From Varroa destructor (lineage: Eukaryota; Arthropoda; Arachnida; Mesostigmata; Varroidae): DNA of 64,000 bases. Under the pieces are notes generated by a model that worked only from the letters and a program-made list of their open reading frames with translations, was not told the origin of the DNA and made no database searches. The stretch is taken from NCBI RefSeq assembly GCF_002443255.2, contig NW_019211456.1:34535795-34599794 (forward strand), written 5' to 3'. Positions 51,401 through 61,714 of this stretch are shown here, in pieces (position 1 is the stretch's first letter; each line of letters begins with the position of its first letter). A program made the position numbers and the translations under genes.

Positions 51401-54400
51401 CATTATTTTTTGTTCAATATAAATAAATGCTTGACTGGCACATGCATAATTCGAAAGCTATTTTCTTTTAAATAGTTCATATGTATATAAGTGTGCATAA
51501 CTTGATTAAGTTAAAGTAAGTATTTCTACTAAACTTTATTTTGTAGGTGACAGTGGATTGGCATGGACATTGTACACTGCCTCTTTACTATACAGAACAC
51601 GACATGATCTGGATGGCTTATCGGCACCCCTTCGAGTACGTTGCCGCCGTAACCATAAGCAGGTCGTCAGTGCTGGTTTAAAGTTCACCGTTTCTATGGA
51701 TTGCCATGTCGCTTCCGAAGTTTGTTAAAGCCTCAAAAAGCTTTTAACGAGAACAAATATTTGGTGCTTTGTCGAAGAGATGATTTGTTCAAACGCTAAA
51801 AATACAAGTTGAAAGAAAACTATGCAGAAGCAAGCTCGTGTAATAACTTCCGGTGAGAATCCTGGACTACTACACACAAAAAGCATTATGGTCGTGACGA
51901 GCTGAGTTTGCTGTCAACTATAGCAGACCAGCTCGCTACATGAATATGTCGAAAATGTTTCCTCGTTATTTTCCTGTTATTATTATTAAATATGTTATTA
52001 TCCAACCACCGTAAGTATCGTGAGCTTGGCTCAGTCCGCCGACTAGAAATAAACAACTCCTCTGTCATACTGTTTAAACAACAGAAAGCTTTAGTTAATG
52101 ATGACCATTCAGTTACATTTATTATACGATTGGTTTTATTGCCCCTTCCAGCACATTCATCCAGTTCCAGGCTTGTTATAAGAAACATGGTTTCTTTTTG
52201 TCCACACCGACAACAAGAGGGAAACGATGCAATGCTTGTCATCGTACCGCCCATTTTCTCTTCCGCCCTCGCATCACCACAAAACCCCCATTTCAAATCA
52301 AAGCACCAGAAGATACCTACTCGTTTCTGACGTTTAATGTCTGCGTTGGAGAAATCCATTTCAGTGCCAGTTTGCGTTCATACGATTACCGCCTATCTCA
52401 TCCGTTTTCGTTAAAAGGGTCGTATCTGATTGGATAGAGTTTAGCCATGTGGTGGCCATTTATATGCATTTTGCATGGCGCAACTCTTCGTATAGCCTGT
52501 CGCACAGAACTTTCCCTATATACCATACAAGCATTGAAAAGTGTCTTGAGAACCTATCAACAGTACATACTTTTACTGCTGGAGCAGTTTCTAGAGCAGG
52601 AGCAGGCTTATTGTCAGTCAAAATAATGCAAAATGTATGCTCAAGTCATAGAATCATCTCACAAAAAGGGAAGAACTTTGCAAATAGGTTAAGAAGATAT
52701 GATAGATGCATTAACGGCTTTATTTTAAGAGAATAGACGTAACATACTGACATAATTTAGGGTTTTCTGATGATATATACAGAGTCAGTGTTATGAAGGA
52801 TTGTTACGAAGGAACGATAACTTGTCTGTTCGCTCCGAATCCCTTTTTTTCGTCACATCTATTTGAGAGACATAGTGCAGTGACAAAATAAAAACTATTT
52901 TTTTTTTGTACTACCATATTCTATCGGCACATGTTAATCATTTGATGATAAACTCTAGTTTCTCTTCTCTATTTATAACAAAAATCCAGTCTTCGAAGAT
53001 TTTTTTCCAGATATCTGGAACAGTTTCAGGGGTATCTCCATCACCTGAGTTAACATTAATATTTCTGCATCGATAAAACTATAGAATTTCAGTGTGGTTC
53101 AGTAGTATGATATATATTACCATAGAAGTACGCTGTAAGACTACGATTTCTACTGGGAAAAAAACTCAACATTATTTGATCTTTGTTGTACACTTTTAAA
53201 AGGCATTTTTAAAAATTATACAGAGAGCATGTTATTTTGCTAGCGCGTGTCTTCCTATATTAGGTATCTATGTGCAAATATCTATAATTGGACCTAGGTA
53301 CCTATATTTGTATCGAAATTATCGAATATAAGAACTGGTAGGTCATCGATAGATATGCTAAAACACGGTCACCTAACTTTTTTTCGCTAGATAGCTTGAA
53401 AAACGTTTATTTATATAGATTCGCTCCTGACATAGAAGCAACTTTGAGATACTAAAAAATACGTTGCCCCTAGCTTGTTTCCTTGGCTAGACATTACTGG
53501 GCACGTTAAAAAGTTAAACGCAATATTTGCTACTCAAAATACCCCAGTAAAAAGTAGGTAGTCGAATCGTAGAATTAGGCATGTTGCCAAGGGCGTAAAT
53601 AAAATCTAAATAAGGAACATGGAGGTAAGACGTTCTCTACGCGATGTAATTCTTTCGACGGATCTACTTTTTTTTTTTTAACAGAAATCTGTGGTATGCC
53701 AAAAATATTCTCAGAATAGTAGTACAAATCGGGCACTACCCAGTCGAACTCATTTCACTCATAACCGTTACATATCGTTGTGTTATAGTAAATTTGTATG
53801 AAATTTTGCGATTAAGGCTAGATATATTGAAATACTACCTCTGAAGTTATCTTCTCTGTAGTTCCATTTAGACACAATACGCGCACTATTATTTCCTTGA
53901 AAAAAAAAACTTTAACGGCTGTCTCTATATTATGGCAAAGTTTTCCGAGCAAAGATTGGCTTCAGGATCCGTTTATTTTTGTACATTATTAATAAAATTT
54001 TATTACACCATACAGCTGTAATTGAATATAATAATAATGTTGAAAGTTGAGCTTTTACATGCCATTGCTCCTATTGAACTTCTTATTTGCTACTTGCTGG
54101 GCCCATCATTTGCTATGGCTTTAAACGGCCTCACAGACATTCTTCAGTAGAGTATGGATTGATAGTCTACTGGCACAGGTCAATGCGAAGACCCTATAAA
54201 CGATGCGCGTTATATGTACTTGTATTAAATGTAAATAAGAGAAAAATATATTATAAAATATGTAATGCTGGCATAAAATTGATCTAACCGTTGATAATGA
54301 ATAAAGAAAAAAAAAAAAACTACTCTAAGTACTTTCCGTCGAAGGCAGGATATTATATATATATATAGAAAGAAGCCGATATAGAAGCGGACATCTTTTT

Positions 54401-55317
54401 TCTAACAAAAATTAATGTCTTATTCGTATATCAGTTATGATCTTATTACGCTGTTAGCCCGTATATATTATTTATCGGTACTGGACACTGAGTAAAAATG
54501 AAAACCTAAAGCTTCAACACTATATTACATTAGAAGGTTAGATCAGTGTTATTTATTAGTGGACGGTTTATCGTTTAATCCCTGCTGAATATTCATGCTT
54601 GTAACGGGCTACCCGTTAGTGACCCACGAAGCACATTCTTCACAAATAAACATTTCACCTTTGTGAAGTCATATGCGCGTCGTGTTCGCTTTGACCGAAA
54701 TTCTGTGACTGGATCGCGGTCATTCTGTGACAATTGCGGTCTATCTATACATATATATACATCTTATATATATATATTCTTCTCACTTCCACCTTTGTAC
54801 CTACGTACGTCAACTACTGCTATCTGTGGCGTATCTCTTTGTCTAATGATAGTGAAAAGTAACTTCTGCTTAAGTGAGGACCAAAATCATGCGAACTCGT
54901 CAGGTGTCATCTGCCAGAAATCATTAACTCATATGAGGAACGTTGGACTTGCCCGTTTTGCCTATGTGCCTTATGTATTGAATATCGAGATACGTGTTAA
55001 AAGAAAACTCTCGTTGACGCGATGCTGCATTAGACGAACTAGTTAATTGTATTTATTGTTCTGTCCCCGATATTTTAAAACAAAAACAGTATTAACTTGG
55101 ACAAGTTTTGTGGTAACGCCGTGACAGTAAGTTCTTTACGCTCATATACCACAATGTGGTTTTTGCCTTTTTGCAGGGTTTGCTGGCTTTTGGCAACACG
55201 ATGTGCATAATAAATAAAGGGGACGACTCATCAGCATGTAAAAGTATCACATGTATCGATTCCAAGTCACAGTTAGAATACGGCTAGCGGTTATCGTTGT
55301 AGCTATAAGATAGATAG
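48434..55317. other. Spacer between cuticle gene 1 and the cuticle pseudogene
   Basis: About 6.9 kb of AT-rich DNA without a recognised gene. It holds TA tracts (near 48.51 kb, 50317-50339 and 54.36 kb), several long T or A runs and one exon-like frame after a good acceptor (51547-51728). The 157-codon minus-strand frame at 51886-52359 shows no family motif and is treated as chance. Confidence 0.55.
50317..50339. repeat. TA dinucleotide microsatellite
   Basis: Uninterrupted TA repeat of about 23 nt, the longest in the window. Confidence 0.9.
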
Positions 55318-55598
55318 TCCTTTCGAGCTGAGAAGGATGCGCCTGGCATCACTGAGCGCATTTATAGCTTGCATCCTGTAAATGGACGAGAAAGCATCGT
55401 TGACTACGTGGCTGATGCTCGTGGCTTCCGAGCATCGATATCTACAAATGAACCTAGAGCGGCATCGGTTGAAATCGCTAGCTCAAATCTGGATCCGACC
55501 CGAAAGCTGCACCCGTAGCCATCGGAGGTGCCGATATCGCCGCTACTTTCAGGAATAAGCGGTCTACCTTCAAACGGCCTTTCACTGACTATGCTTGA
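55318..55598 (+). pseudogene. Decayed RR-type cuticle protein gene fragment
   Basis: Translating from 55318 gives SFRAEKDAPG, then NGRESIVDYVADARGFRAS, then a TNEP motif, ending in TAG at 55516-55518. It aligns without gaps to residues 55-103 of the intact copies (TFRSEAGNP, DGRQRVVNYVAD, GFRAS, KTNEPGT), but many residues differ, so it is an older, divergent member. A shift into the next frame near 55500 restores an Ala/Pro-rich tail (DPKAAPVAIGGADIAAT) that ends at TGA 55596-55598. The N-terminal part (signal peptide, YKFAYNEKHATGG) is missing, and in-frame stops lie just upstream (55315, 55306). An AATAAA at 55649-55654 may be the remnant polyadenylation signal. The same strand and position inside the cuticle cluster support a dead paralogue. 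A spliced live gene is less likely because no polypyrimidine acceptor precedes the fragment. Confidence 0.85.
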
Positions 55599-55654
55599 TG
55601 CCCGGCACAGAAGCCGTGAATCCTCGAGAAGCGCCAGTTAAGCCCTAGAATAAA

Positions 55655-56840
55655 GCATATATAGTGACTACCCAGTGCAATAGAACCATTAATGACTCAC
55701 CGTTGTCATCATCATCTTCGTGGTATTGAGCGGTACAGGTCAGCGTCCAGCGTTTCATTTGTACTATTCAAGCATATGGCACGCTCAGCCATTTATTTCA
55801 ACACGGAATCTCCTACTGTATAAGCGACCTTGGCGCGGTCATTGTTCGGCCAGGGTTACAAAAAACTCTGATAGTCAAAGTTTAAGTGTGAGAAACTGTA
55901 GTAACTTTTCCATGAACGCTGTTGATCGAATCGAACTTGACTGTGTTGTGCACATAACCATGCGTATGCTCAACAAATATCTATTTTTATTTTGCTTTGT
56001 ATAGCTTAATCGGTGTTTTGCTTAAAATTTACTTCATCTATCAGGATTAGTCCGCGAGCTGAAAGGTAACGGGAGCGTAGGTTATGTCCCACTGCGCTAC
56101 TCCAACTGATTTTCGTGATCGCTAAAATGGAAATTCAGGGAAAAGTTCGTCTAAAGAATTGGCCGATCTGATAGTGAAAATGCTGTACTCGTTCGTTATC
56201 TATTAGCAAAAACAGTTTATAAGTATAGTATGACCTTTTTTATGGTCTCGGTAACTTGCAGTTAAAACCTTTCCGCCACCTATGAACTAGGTACAATATA
56301 TACATTAAATATACGACCCGTTGTATTAGTTAATTCTCCAAATATATAAACATCTGATCACTGGTTTACTTTCAAGTTAAATTTAGTTAGTCTTTTTCCG
56401 TGCCTTCGCTTTGTCAGAAGGCCGTTGTCAGAAGTACTTACTTCGGATAGTGACAGCTCTGCATTCCGAACCAATCGACGAAAAAAACCGGAGGAAATCT
56501 GATTTCGAAAGTATTTGTTTGCCGCTGCCGCTAAGAGAAATATATTCATTATTATTTCGCTCTCATGCCACTAACCCTGCCCCAACTGGGACGATAAGCC
56601 AGAAAATGTAAGAAAGACGGTTCCGTTTGGCGCGTCAGTCTGGCGCTAAGAGAACGCTGCGCCCGTGGTGTGGTCAACGGACGATGGACGTCAGAGCAGC
56701 AGAATCAATTGCGCTTACACAGCAGCCCGTGCTGTTGAGCAGCCGCAGCATGTGGCTTTTCTAGTTATGAATGCCCCCCGCCTCCAATGGGCTGGTTAGT
56801 GTTTTGCAGCCGGTGCGTCTTCAAGGCCGGGTTACTCCGC
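55655..56840. other. Spacer and upstream region of second cuticle gene
   Basis: About 1.2 kb with no recognised coding region. The last 300 bases (about 56.6-56.84 kb) are GC-richer than the rest and probably carry the promoter-proximal elements of the gene at 56902. No specific factor site is claimed. Confidence 0.5.
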
Positions 56841-56847
56841 TATATAA
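56841..56847 (+). promoter_or_regulatory. TATA box of second cuticle gene
   Basis: TATATAA lies 61 nt before the ATG at 56902. Expected initiation is near 56870, just beside an upstream ATG at 56866. Confidence 0.8.
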
Positions 56848-56901
56848 CTGTGGAGGTTTGCCACCATGAAAACACACCCACCTCACTCACTATAAGCAAC
56901 C

Positions 56902-57450
56902 ATGAAAGCATTCGTTGTTTTGGCCGCCCTCGTTGTGTCGGCTTACGCTGGTCTCGTTGGACACGGTATCGGTCTCCACACTGGCTCCTCATTGAGTTCG
57001 CGTGCCGAGGATGGTCTTGGCAACTACAAATTTGCCTATAACGAGAAACACGCCACCGGCGGAACTTTCCGATCGGAGGCTGGAAACCCCTGGGGAGTAG
57101 CTGGCTCGTACGGACTTACTGATATTGACGGACGCCAGCGTGTTGTGAACTACGTTGCCGATGGACACGGTTTCCGCGCCTCGATCAAGACCAACGAGCC
57201 GGGAACCGCTCCTCAGGCCGCAGCTGCCACCTCGATCGCTACTCCCGGCGTTGCGGCCATCACCAAGACGATCGCTGCGCCTGTTGCTCTGGCCGCCCAT
57301 GCCAGTTATGCTGCCCCCGTCGTCGCTAAGGCTCCTCTTGCCCTCGGCGCTGCTGGATATGGACATGGTCTCGGATATGCCCACGCTGCCCCTATCGCTC
57401 ATGGCTACGGGTACGGAATCGCCCACGGCGCCGGCCACTACTACGGTTGA
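56902..57450 (+). CDS. Chitin-binding cuticle protein, RR (CPR) type, copy 2
   Basis: An intronless frame of 182 residues. Residues 1-16 (MKAFVVLAALVVSAYA) are a signal peptide. The chitin-binding domain spans about residues 40-103, followed by an Ala/Pro-rich segment and a Gly/Tyr/His-rich tail ending HGAGHYYG. Compared with the copy at 47802, residues 33-146 differ at only three positions (V67A, L89H, A121T). The signal peptide, residues 17-32 and the tail have drifted more. Over those 114 codons 17 of 342 nucleotides differ, 14 of them silent. The ATG (CAACCATGAAA) is the first after an in-frame break and fits the signal peptide. Expected role: a secreted structural protein binding chitin in the exoskeleton; stage or tissue cannot be read from sequence. 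Many CPR genes have an intron inside the signal-peptide codons, but neither copy shows one. Confidence 0.95.
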   Translation: MKAFVVLAALVVSAYAGLVGHGIGLHTGSSLSSRAEDGLGNYKFAYNEKHATGGTFRSEAGNPWGVAGSYGLTDIDGRQRVVNYVADGHGFRASIKTNEPGTAPQAAAATSIATPGVAAITKTIAAPVALAAHASYAAPVVAKAPLALGAAGYGHGLGYAHAAPIAHGYGYGIAHGAGHYYG

Positions 57451-57723
57451 ACAAATTGGAAATCTGGGAAAGTAAGATGTGTCACAGTCACTTGACCACT
57501 GTGCGCATTAGGCGGCTAAATTATTAAGAAAGATAACTACTAGAAAGCATAAGATAACAAACGGCAAGCATCAACCAAAGCTCAACTATACGCATGGACT
57601 ACATTCTTTGATATCCTCTCTCTTACTTCTGGTGCAATCAGTCTGTGGACCTTCCGCTCTGTTCTTCTTATTGCTCTCTTCAATTTTATATTCTGTGATA
57701 CTTCACCCTATACACTAAAATGC

Positions 57724-57729
57724 AATAAA
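57724..57729 (+). terminator. Polyadenylation signal of second cuticle gene
   Basis: AATAAA lies 274 nt after the stop codon, the first AATAAA seen downstream, giving a 3' UTR near 290-300 nt, much longer than that of copy 1. Confidence 0.65.
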
Positions 57730-58298
57730 GTTGGAAATAAGATGGAAACGTCCGTTATTAGTCAAAATATGTGTATCTTGTTGTCAATAGAAGTCATAAA
57801 AGTTTAAATTTAGCGTAGCACTTTTCGGCAGCATAAATTAGTACCAAAGGAGTGAGATGTTACTGGCATTTATTATATAGACAACACAACAAGTAACAAT
57901 AACAACTGTACAAGTAAAACTCTAGATTGTTGTTCGTGGTTAGTCTACCGAAATCCTGTTCAGTGGCCTTTGAAATTAAAATAAAAACATAGGCTCTTTA
58001 CACAGATGGTATTGTCGATGGACAGCGATAATGCTTTTCCTTCATTTAAGGTTAAAAACTAAAAAGGCTAAATTACACTAGTTATCAATCCTTTGACTAC
58101 GGATTATGTCGGTATTTGCACAATGTCTTCACAAAAAAAAAAACGTACATGCGTAACAGTCTCGTAATCACAGGCTTGAGACGCAGCTTTTCCTGCTAAT
58201 CTATGCCGTACAGTTTAATTTTATTCTCTAGTTCCGAGTATTCGAGTGCAGTGGCAATTGCTTCTTTCCCGTATCCTGGAGAACAGGCGAATTCCCTC

Positions 58299-58342
58299 AA
58301 AAAAAATGTTAAAAAAATATAAAAAAATGTAAAAAAAATATA
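58299..58342. repeat. A-rich irregular tandem repeat
   Basis: Four runs of seven to eight A separated by TGTT, TAT and TGT. It resembles slippage in a poly(A)-type tract. Confidence 0.75.
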
Positions 58343-58417
58343 TTATTGTAACAATAACACCCCCCACCCCGCCCTAAACTACAGTAACAACAGGTGTAAT
58401 ATGAGTGAGAATACAAG

Positions 58418-58444
58418 GTGTCGCAATAAAGATTATTGCGACAC
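58418..58444. repeat. Perfect hairpin, 12 bp arms and 3 nt loop
   Basis: GTGTCGCAATAA (58418-58429) and TTATTGCGACAC (58433-58444) are exact reverse complements around AGA. Confidence 0.9.
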
Positions 58445-59015
58445 AGAGTATCGGTAACTAAAAATCAAAAATTAAACCCTAACTTGGGAAAGGTAAATAA
58501 TCTGACCTTTTTCGAGGGTTCGTAGGCTTAACTGTGTAAAACCGCCGACGTGTTTAAACAAGCGGTGCTCGTTCGTTCGTGATATTATTAATTGTTTCGG
58601 ACTTTTTATATGTAGGTCTCATAGTCTTCTAGACGCAGTCGCTTAACATAGCCATTGATCATTCTCTATTTTTTATTATAGATTTCTGTTTTGCTCATCA
58701 AGCCCTAAACTGGTCTCGTTTATCTTTTTTTTTTTTTTTACCGCCTATAGTACTAGAATCTCTGTTGCTCGGTGCTTAGAAGCCGGGTGAACTCTGTCTC
58801 ATTTATAGTTTCAGTATTTGATAAAGGAAGAGCCATGTTGTAACTTGATTCGTGCAGGCGAAACGGTATAGAAGTATAACGAGGTCCTGTATAACGTGTG
58901 GCATCGGCATTATGTTGAATTATAATACTTTTGAAAACAGGATTTTTGGGTAATCAACAGCTTATAGAAAAATACATTTGTATTAATAAGTAGTCCGAGT
59001 TGAACTGTCGTTGGT

Positions 59016-59032
59016 CGCTTCCATAGGAAGCG
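59016..59032. repeat. Small hairpin, 7 bp arms
   Basis: CGCTTCC and GGAAGCG flank ATA. It lies 20 nt before the much longer hairpin at 59053-59097. Confidence 0.7.
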
Positions 59033-59052
59033 CCTCCGGAAGAGTATCCAGA

Positions 59053-59097
59053 CTCCGCTAGGAAAGATTCGCCACGCGCGAATCTTTCCTAGCGGAG
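59053..59097. repeat. Perfect 20 bp inverted repeat, 5 nt loop
   Basis: Arm 1 (59053-59072) reads CTCCGCTAGG followed by AAAGATTCGC. Arm 2 (59078-59097) is its exact reverse complement, around the loop CACGC. A 20-of-20 match is far beyond chance in this length of DNA. It could be a structured RNA, the terminal hairpin or inverted repeat of a mobile element, or a fold-back artefact of sequencing or assembly. Confidence 0.95.
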
Positions 59098-60983
59098 CCC
59101 CGTGAAACTTGTAATTGCCAAGGCATGTGAAGTCATCGAGGAACCTATGTGCAAACCGATGTCGTGTCGAACAAAACCGGCCTAGCCAGATGCCACATAG
59201 GCCGCGAGAACGTCAGATTCCTTCATGATGTCTGTACAGGCTGCAACGAGCTACTTATGATAGCATAGCTTCTACATAAGCTTCAATACAACAAATGTCT
59301 TTGTTCACCCGTTTGCAATAATCATCAATCATTCATTGATTGTGCACTCTCTTTAGCCTGAGACGCAGCTATACTCTGTTTGACATTTGTTTACATCATC
59401 CAGTGGATACTGCCCGTGATGACTATATGCAGCCAACTAGTATTATGCCTAAACACCAAGCGAACATTTCTTCTGGCACAGGTATTTGAACAAGCCGCGG
59501 AACTGATGTACATGGAACTGATGTGCCAGACTGCCACACTGTGCTGGGTGGGCTTCGATACCATTCGCTTCAGCCGTTGGCTGAATAGCGTCGTTTGGCG
59601 TACGGATTCGGGGCGTTGGGCGCGACCCGTTCGAAAGTCGCTCGATAACGATTTCTGTGAGACTTTAACGTGTTTTTATTGTTCGAATAGTTTCTATTTG
59701 CAGCGTAATTATATAATGAATCGATATTTATTACTACTGCCAACAGAAAATGACGTCAACGAATAGTGGTACGACGATGGTAATCAAAATAATGAAAAAC
59801 TGCTTGGATATGGGCGAGAGCGAATGGTCGTCTGATTTTCCAGACCTTTCAATGGGCGTTTAAAGTATTTAGCGATAGCCATATACATAAATGTGAGCAG
59901 AAGGGACCAGCACATGCGGCACAGGTATTAATTAAGTCGAATTTGTGAACGACAACCGTGGATAGTTAGAGGAACAGGAAAAAAAAATCATTCATTTAAC
60001 ATATAAGAGCCGCAGTTTGGAATATTTCCCATATTCGCGCTAGCTAGATACGACCATGCAGCAAACTAACGTCATAGAAATATCTGTTATCTAGGGAATG
60101 GCTGGGCCTTAACGGGAGACATACTCATCGGTCTCATAGTGTTAAATTTTTCGAATTAGTGTTCATTTGCAAACAAACGCCAGAGAATTCGACGCCTTGT
60201 CCAAAACTGGCCTGAAACCAAAATTATCGAAGACCTAAGCAAGTAATGTAGGCTCAATTTGTTTGGCGCCTTTGACCGTAAAAAAAAAATGAATTTAAAA
60301 ATATCGGCAAATACAGTATCCTACTGGAAATGTGTCAGTTACTGACTGACGGATAGGGTGCACTTGTAGCGTAATAGCATATTTTTCCCAGACCAATTGC
60401 AAACCAGTTTACGTCTTAAAAATAAACATTTTTAGGCCATTGTTGCTCGCAAAGTTCAGTCGCGCGCGTCAAAATCAAATCCAGGGAGTATGGACGATTT
60501 CCTAATTCTGTGTATGCGAATGTCTACATTGAAAAAATCTGGCCTGCATAAATCAACACTATCGTTTAAAGAGCAGTTTTCGAAGCACCTCTGAAGGGAC
60601 ACTCGTCTACCCCAAAAAGCCTATTCGCCTCATGGTACCTATTTATTTTATCTTGTTTGTCAATTTTCTACTGGGCAATTGGGTCTGGTAAAATTTCCTC
60701 AAAATTTTAGGGAACTGCTTAACATTACACAGTCACTTGAGTTAAGCGGACTGCTAACAAGACGGTGCGTTTGGTAGAAGTAATGAGTGGAGCATGAGTT
60801 GCTCATACGCAGATTATTAAATGAACTTTTAATTGTGTAACAATAATGGTAATCGACTTCATTAATTTGAAATCAGTTCACCAGGGGTCGAAGGATACTG
60901 GTCCTGTGTTTCCTAAATTGAATTCGCCGAAAGAGATATTAAGTTCGTTCTTAACATAAACGGGATCAATGCCCCCAAACGAT

Positions 60984-61018
60984 GTATCCAGGGCTGCCAG
61001 GAATCGCTACCTGGATAC
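60984..61018. repeat. Hairpin, 9 bp arms and 17 nt loop
   Basis: GTATCCAGG (60984-60992) and CCTGGATAC (61010-61018) are exact reverse complements. Confidence 0.7.
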
Positions 61019-61658
61019 TGAGCCTGCTAGGGAAAGGCCAACTTGTACAGTACTATAGGCGCTCTATTTTCACTAATACAAACATTTAATATAGGCGCCA
61101 CTGAATGCATGTACATGCCTGCCTGCATGTGAATGCAATATCAATATAGGCATACGTGGTGTTGTGTACTGAACAAACAAAAAAGAAACAGATTTTATAC
61201 TGGTCAATTTAATCTTTGATTGAAATTGCTGTCAAATAAGCAGAACAACGGCTGAAAGGCGCGACATTCTCGGCGCCCTAAAGTGTAACGTTCGCATTGT
61301 GTTTAGACGAAATGGCAATGGGTTGTCGCAGATCTCGAGCGTTTTGCTGAACGCCAAAAATGACGCACAGAACCAGTCATTTTACCTAAACGGTAGTGAC
61401 CGATCGTTGTGTGTATGAGATGCCGGAAACGGGAGAACATCGGGCCAATCCTTTCGTGTTAATTTCCTGCGACCTTTTACTTGGCTGCTTTGCTTTTTCT
61501 CAAAACACGAGCCGGAAGACTCATCGTTCACTCAGGCTTGATTCAGGCAAGGTTTTTGATCATCTTCTGCTGTAAAACAGCACTGCGCCATAATCGTGCA
61601 ATTTGAATGCTCAGACTAATTCTTGTTACTGCTGTTACTCAGACTAGAGACTACTGAA

Positions 61659-61673
61659 ATGGAAAAGAAGTAA
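61659..61673 (+). promoter_or_regulatory. Possible 4-codon upstream ORF
   Basis: ATGGAAAAGAAGTAA ends 41 nt before the main ATG at 61715. It matters only if the leader extends this far, which the sequence does not show. Confidence 0.3.
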
Positions 61674-61714
61674 ACTGACTTAAACAGGCCAAGTGCGTCT
61701 TTGAAAAACATACA

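Larger units (their letters stand above)
57730..59015. other. AT-rich spacer with A-rich tandem and hairpin
   Basis: No coding region recognised. It contains an A-rich irregular tandem (58299-58342), a C-rich run (about 58360-58374), a perfect 12 bp hairpin (58418-58444) and a T15-type run near 58.73 kb. Confidence 0.55.
59098..61714. other. Spacer upstream of the secreted-protein gene
   Basis: No gene is recognised with confidence. The 128-codon frame at 59380-59766 has no family motif and starts at a non-ATG codon. Contents include a 9 bp hairpin (60984-61018) and a 12 nt palindrome GCATGTACATGC (61107-61118). The final few hundred bases probably hold the promoter and leader of the gene at 61715; no TATA box is evident. 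Confidence 0.5.

Noticed and set aside
51547..51560. GDSG-like reading reminiscent of a serine-protease active site
   Set aside because: The motif depends on an unknown preceding base, and the following residues (LAWTL) do not match GGP.
51886..52359. 157-codon minus-strand frame
   Set aside because: No domain, no signal peptide and a run of Asn from a TTATTATTA tract. The plus strand has overlapping open frames too, so it looks like chance.
57155..57475. Plus-strand alternative frame in cuticle gene 2, rich in Arg, Pro and Leu
   Set aside because: Off-frame reading of the Ala/Pro-rich codons; the equivalent at 48061-48432 arises the same way in gene 1.
59380..59766. 128-codon plus-strand frame
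   Set aside because: It begins at a TTG, has no family motif and reads through AT-rich sequence at its end.
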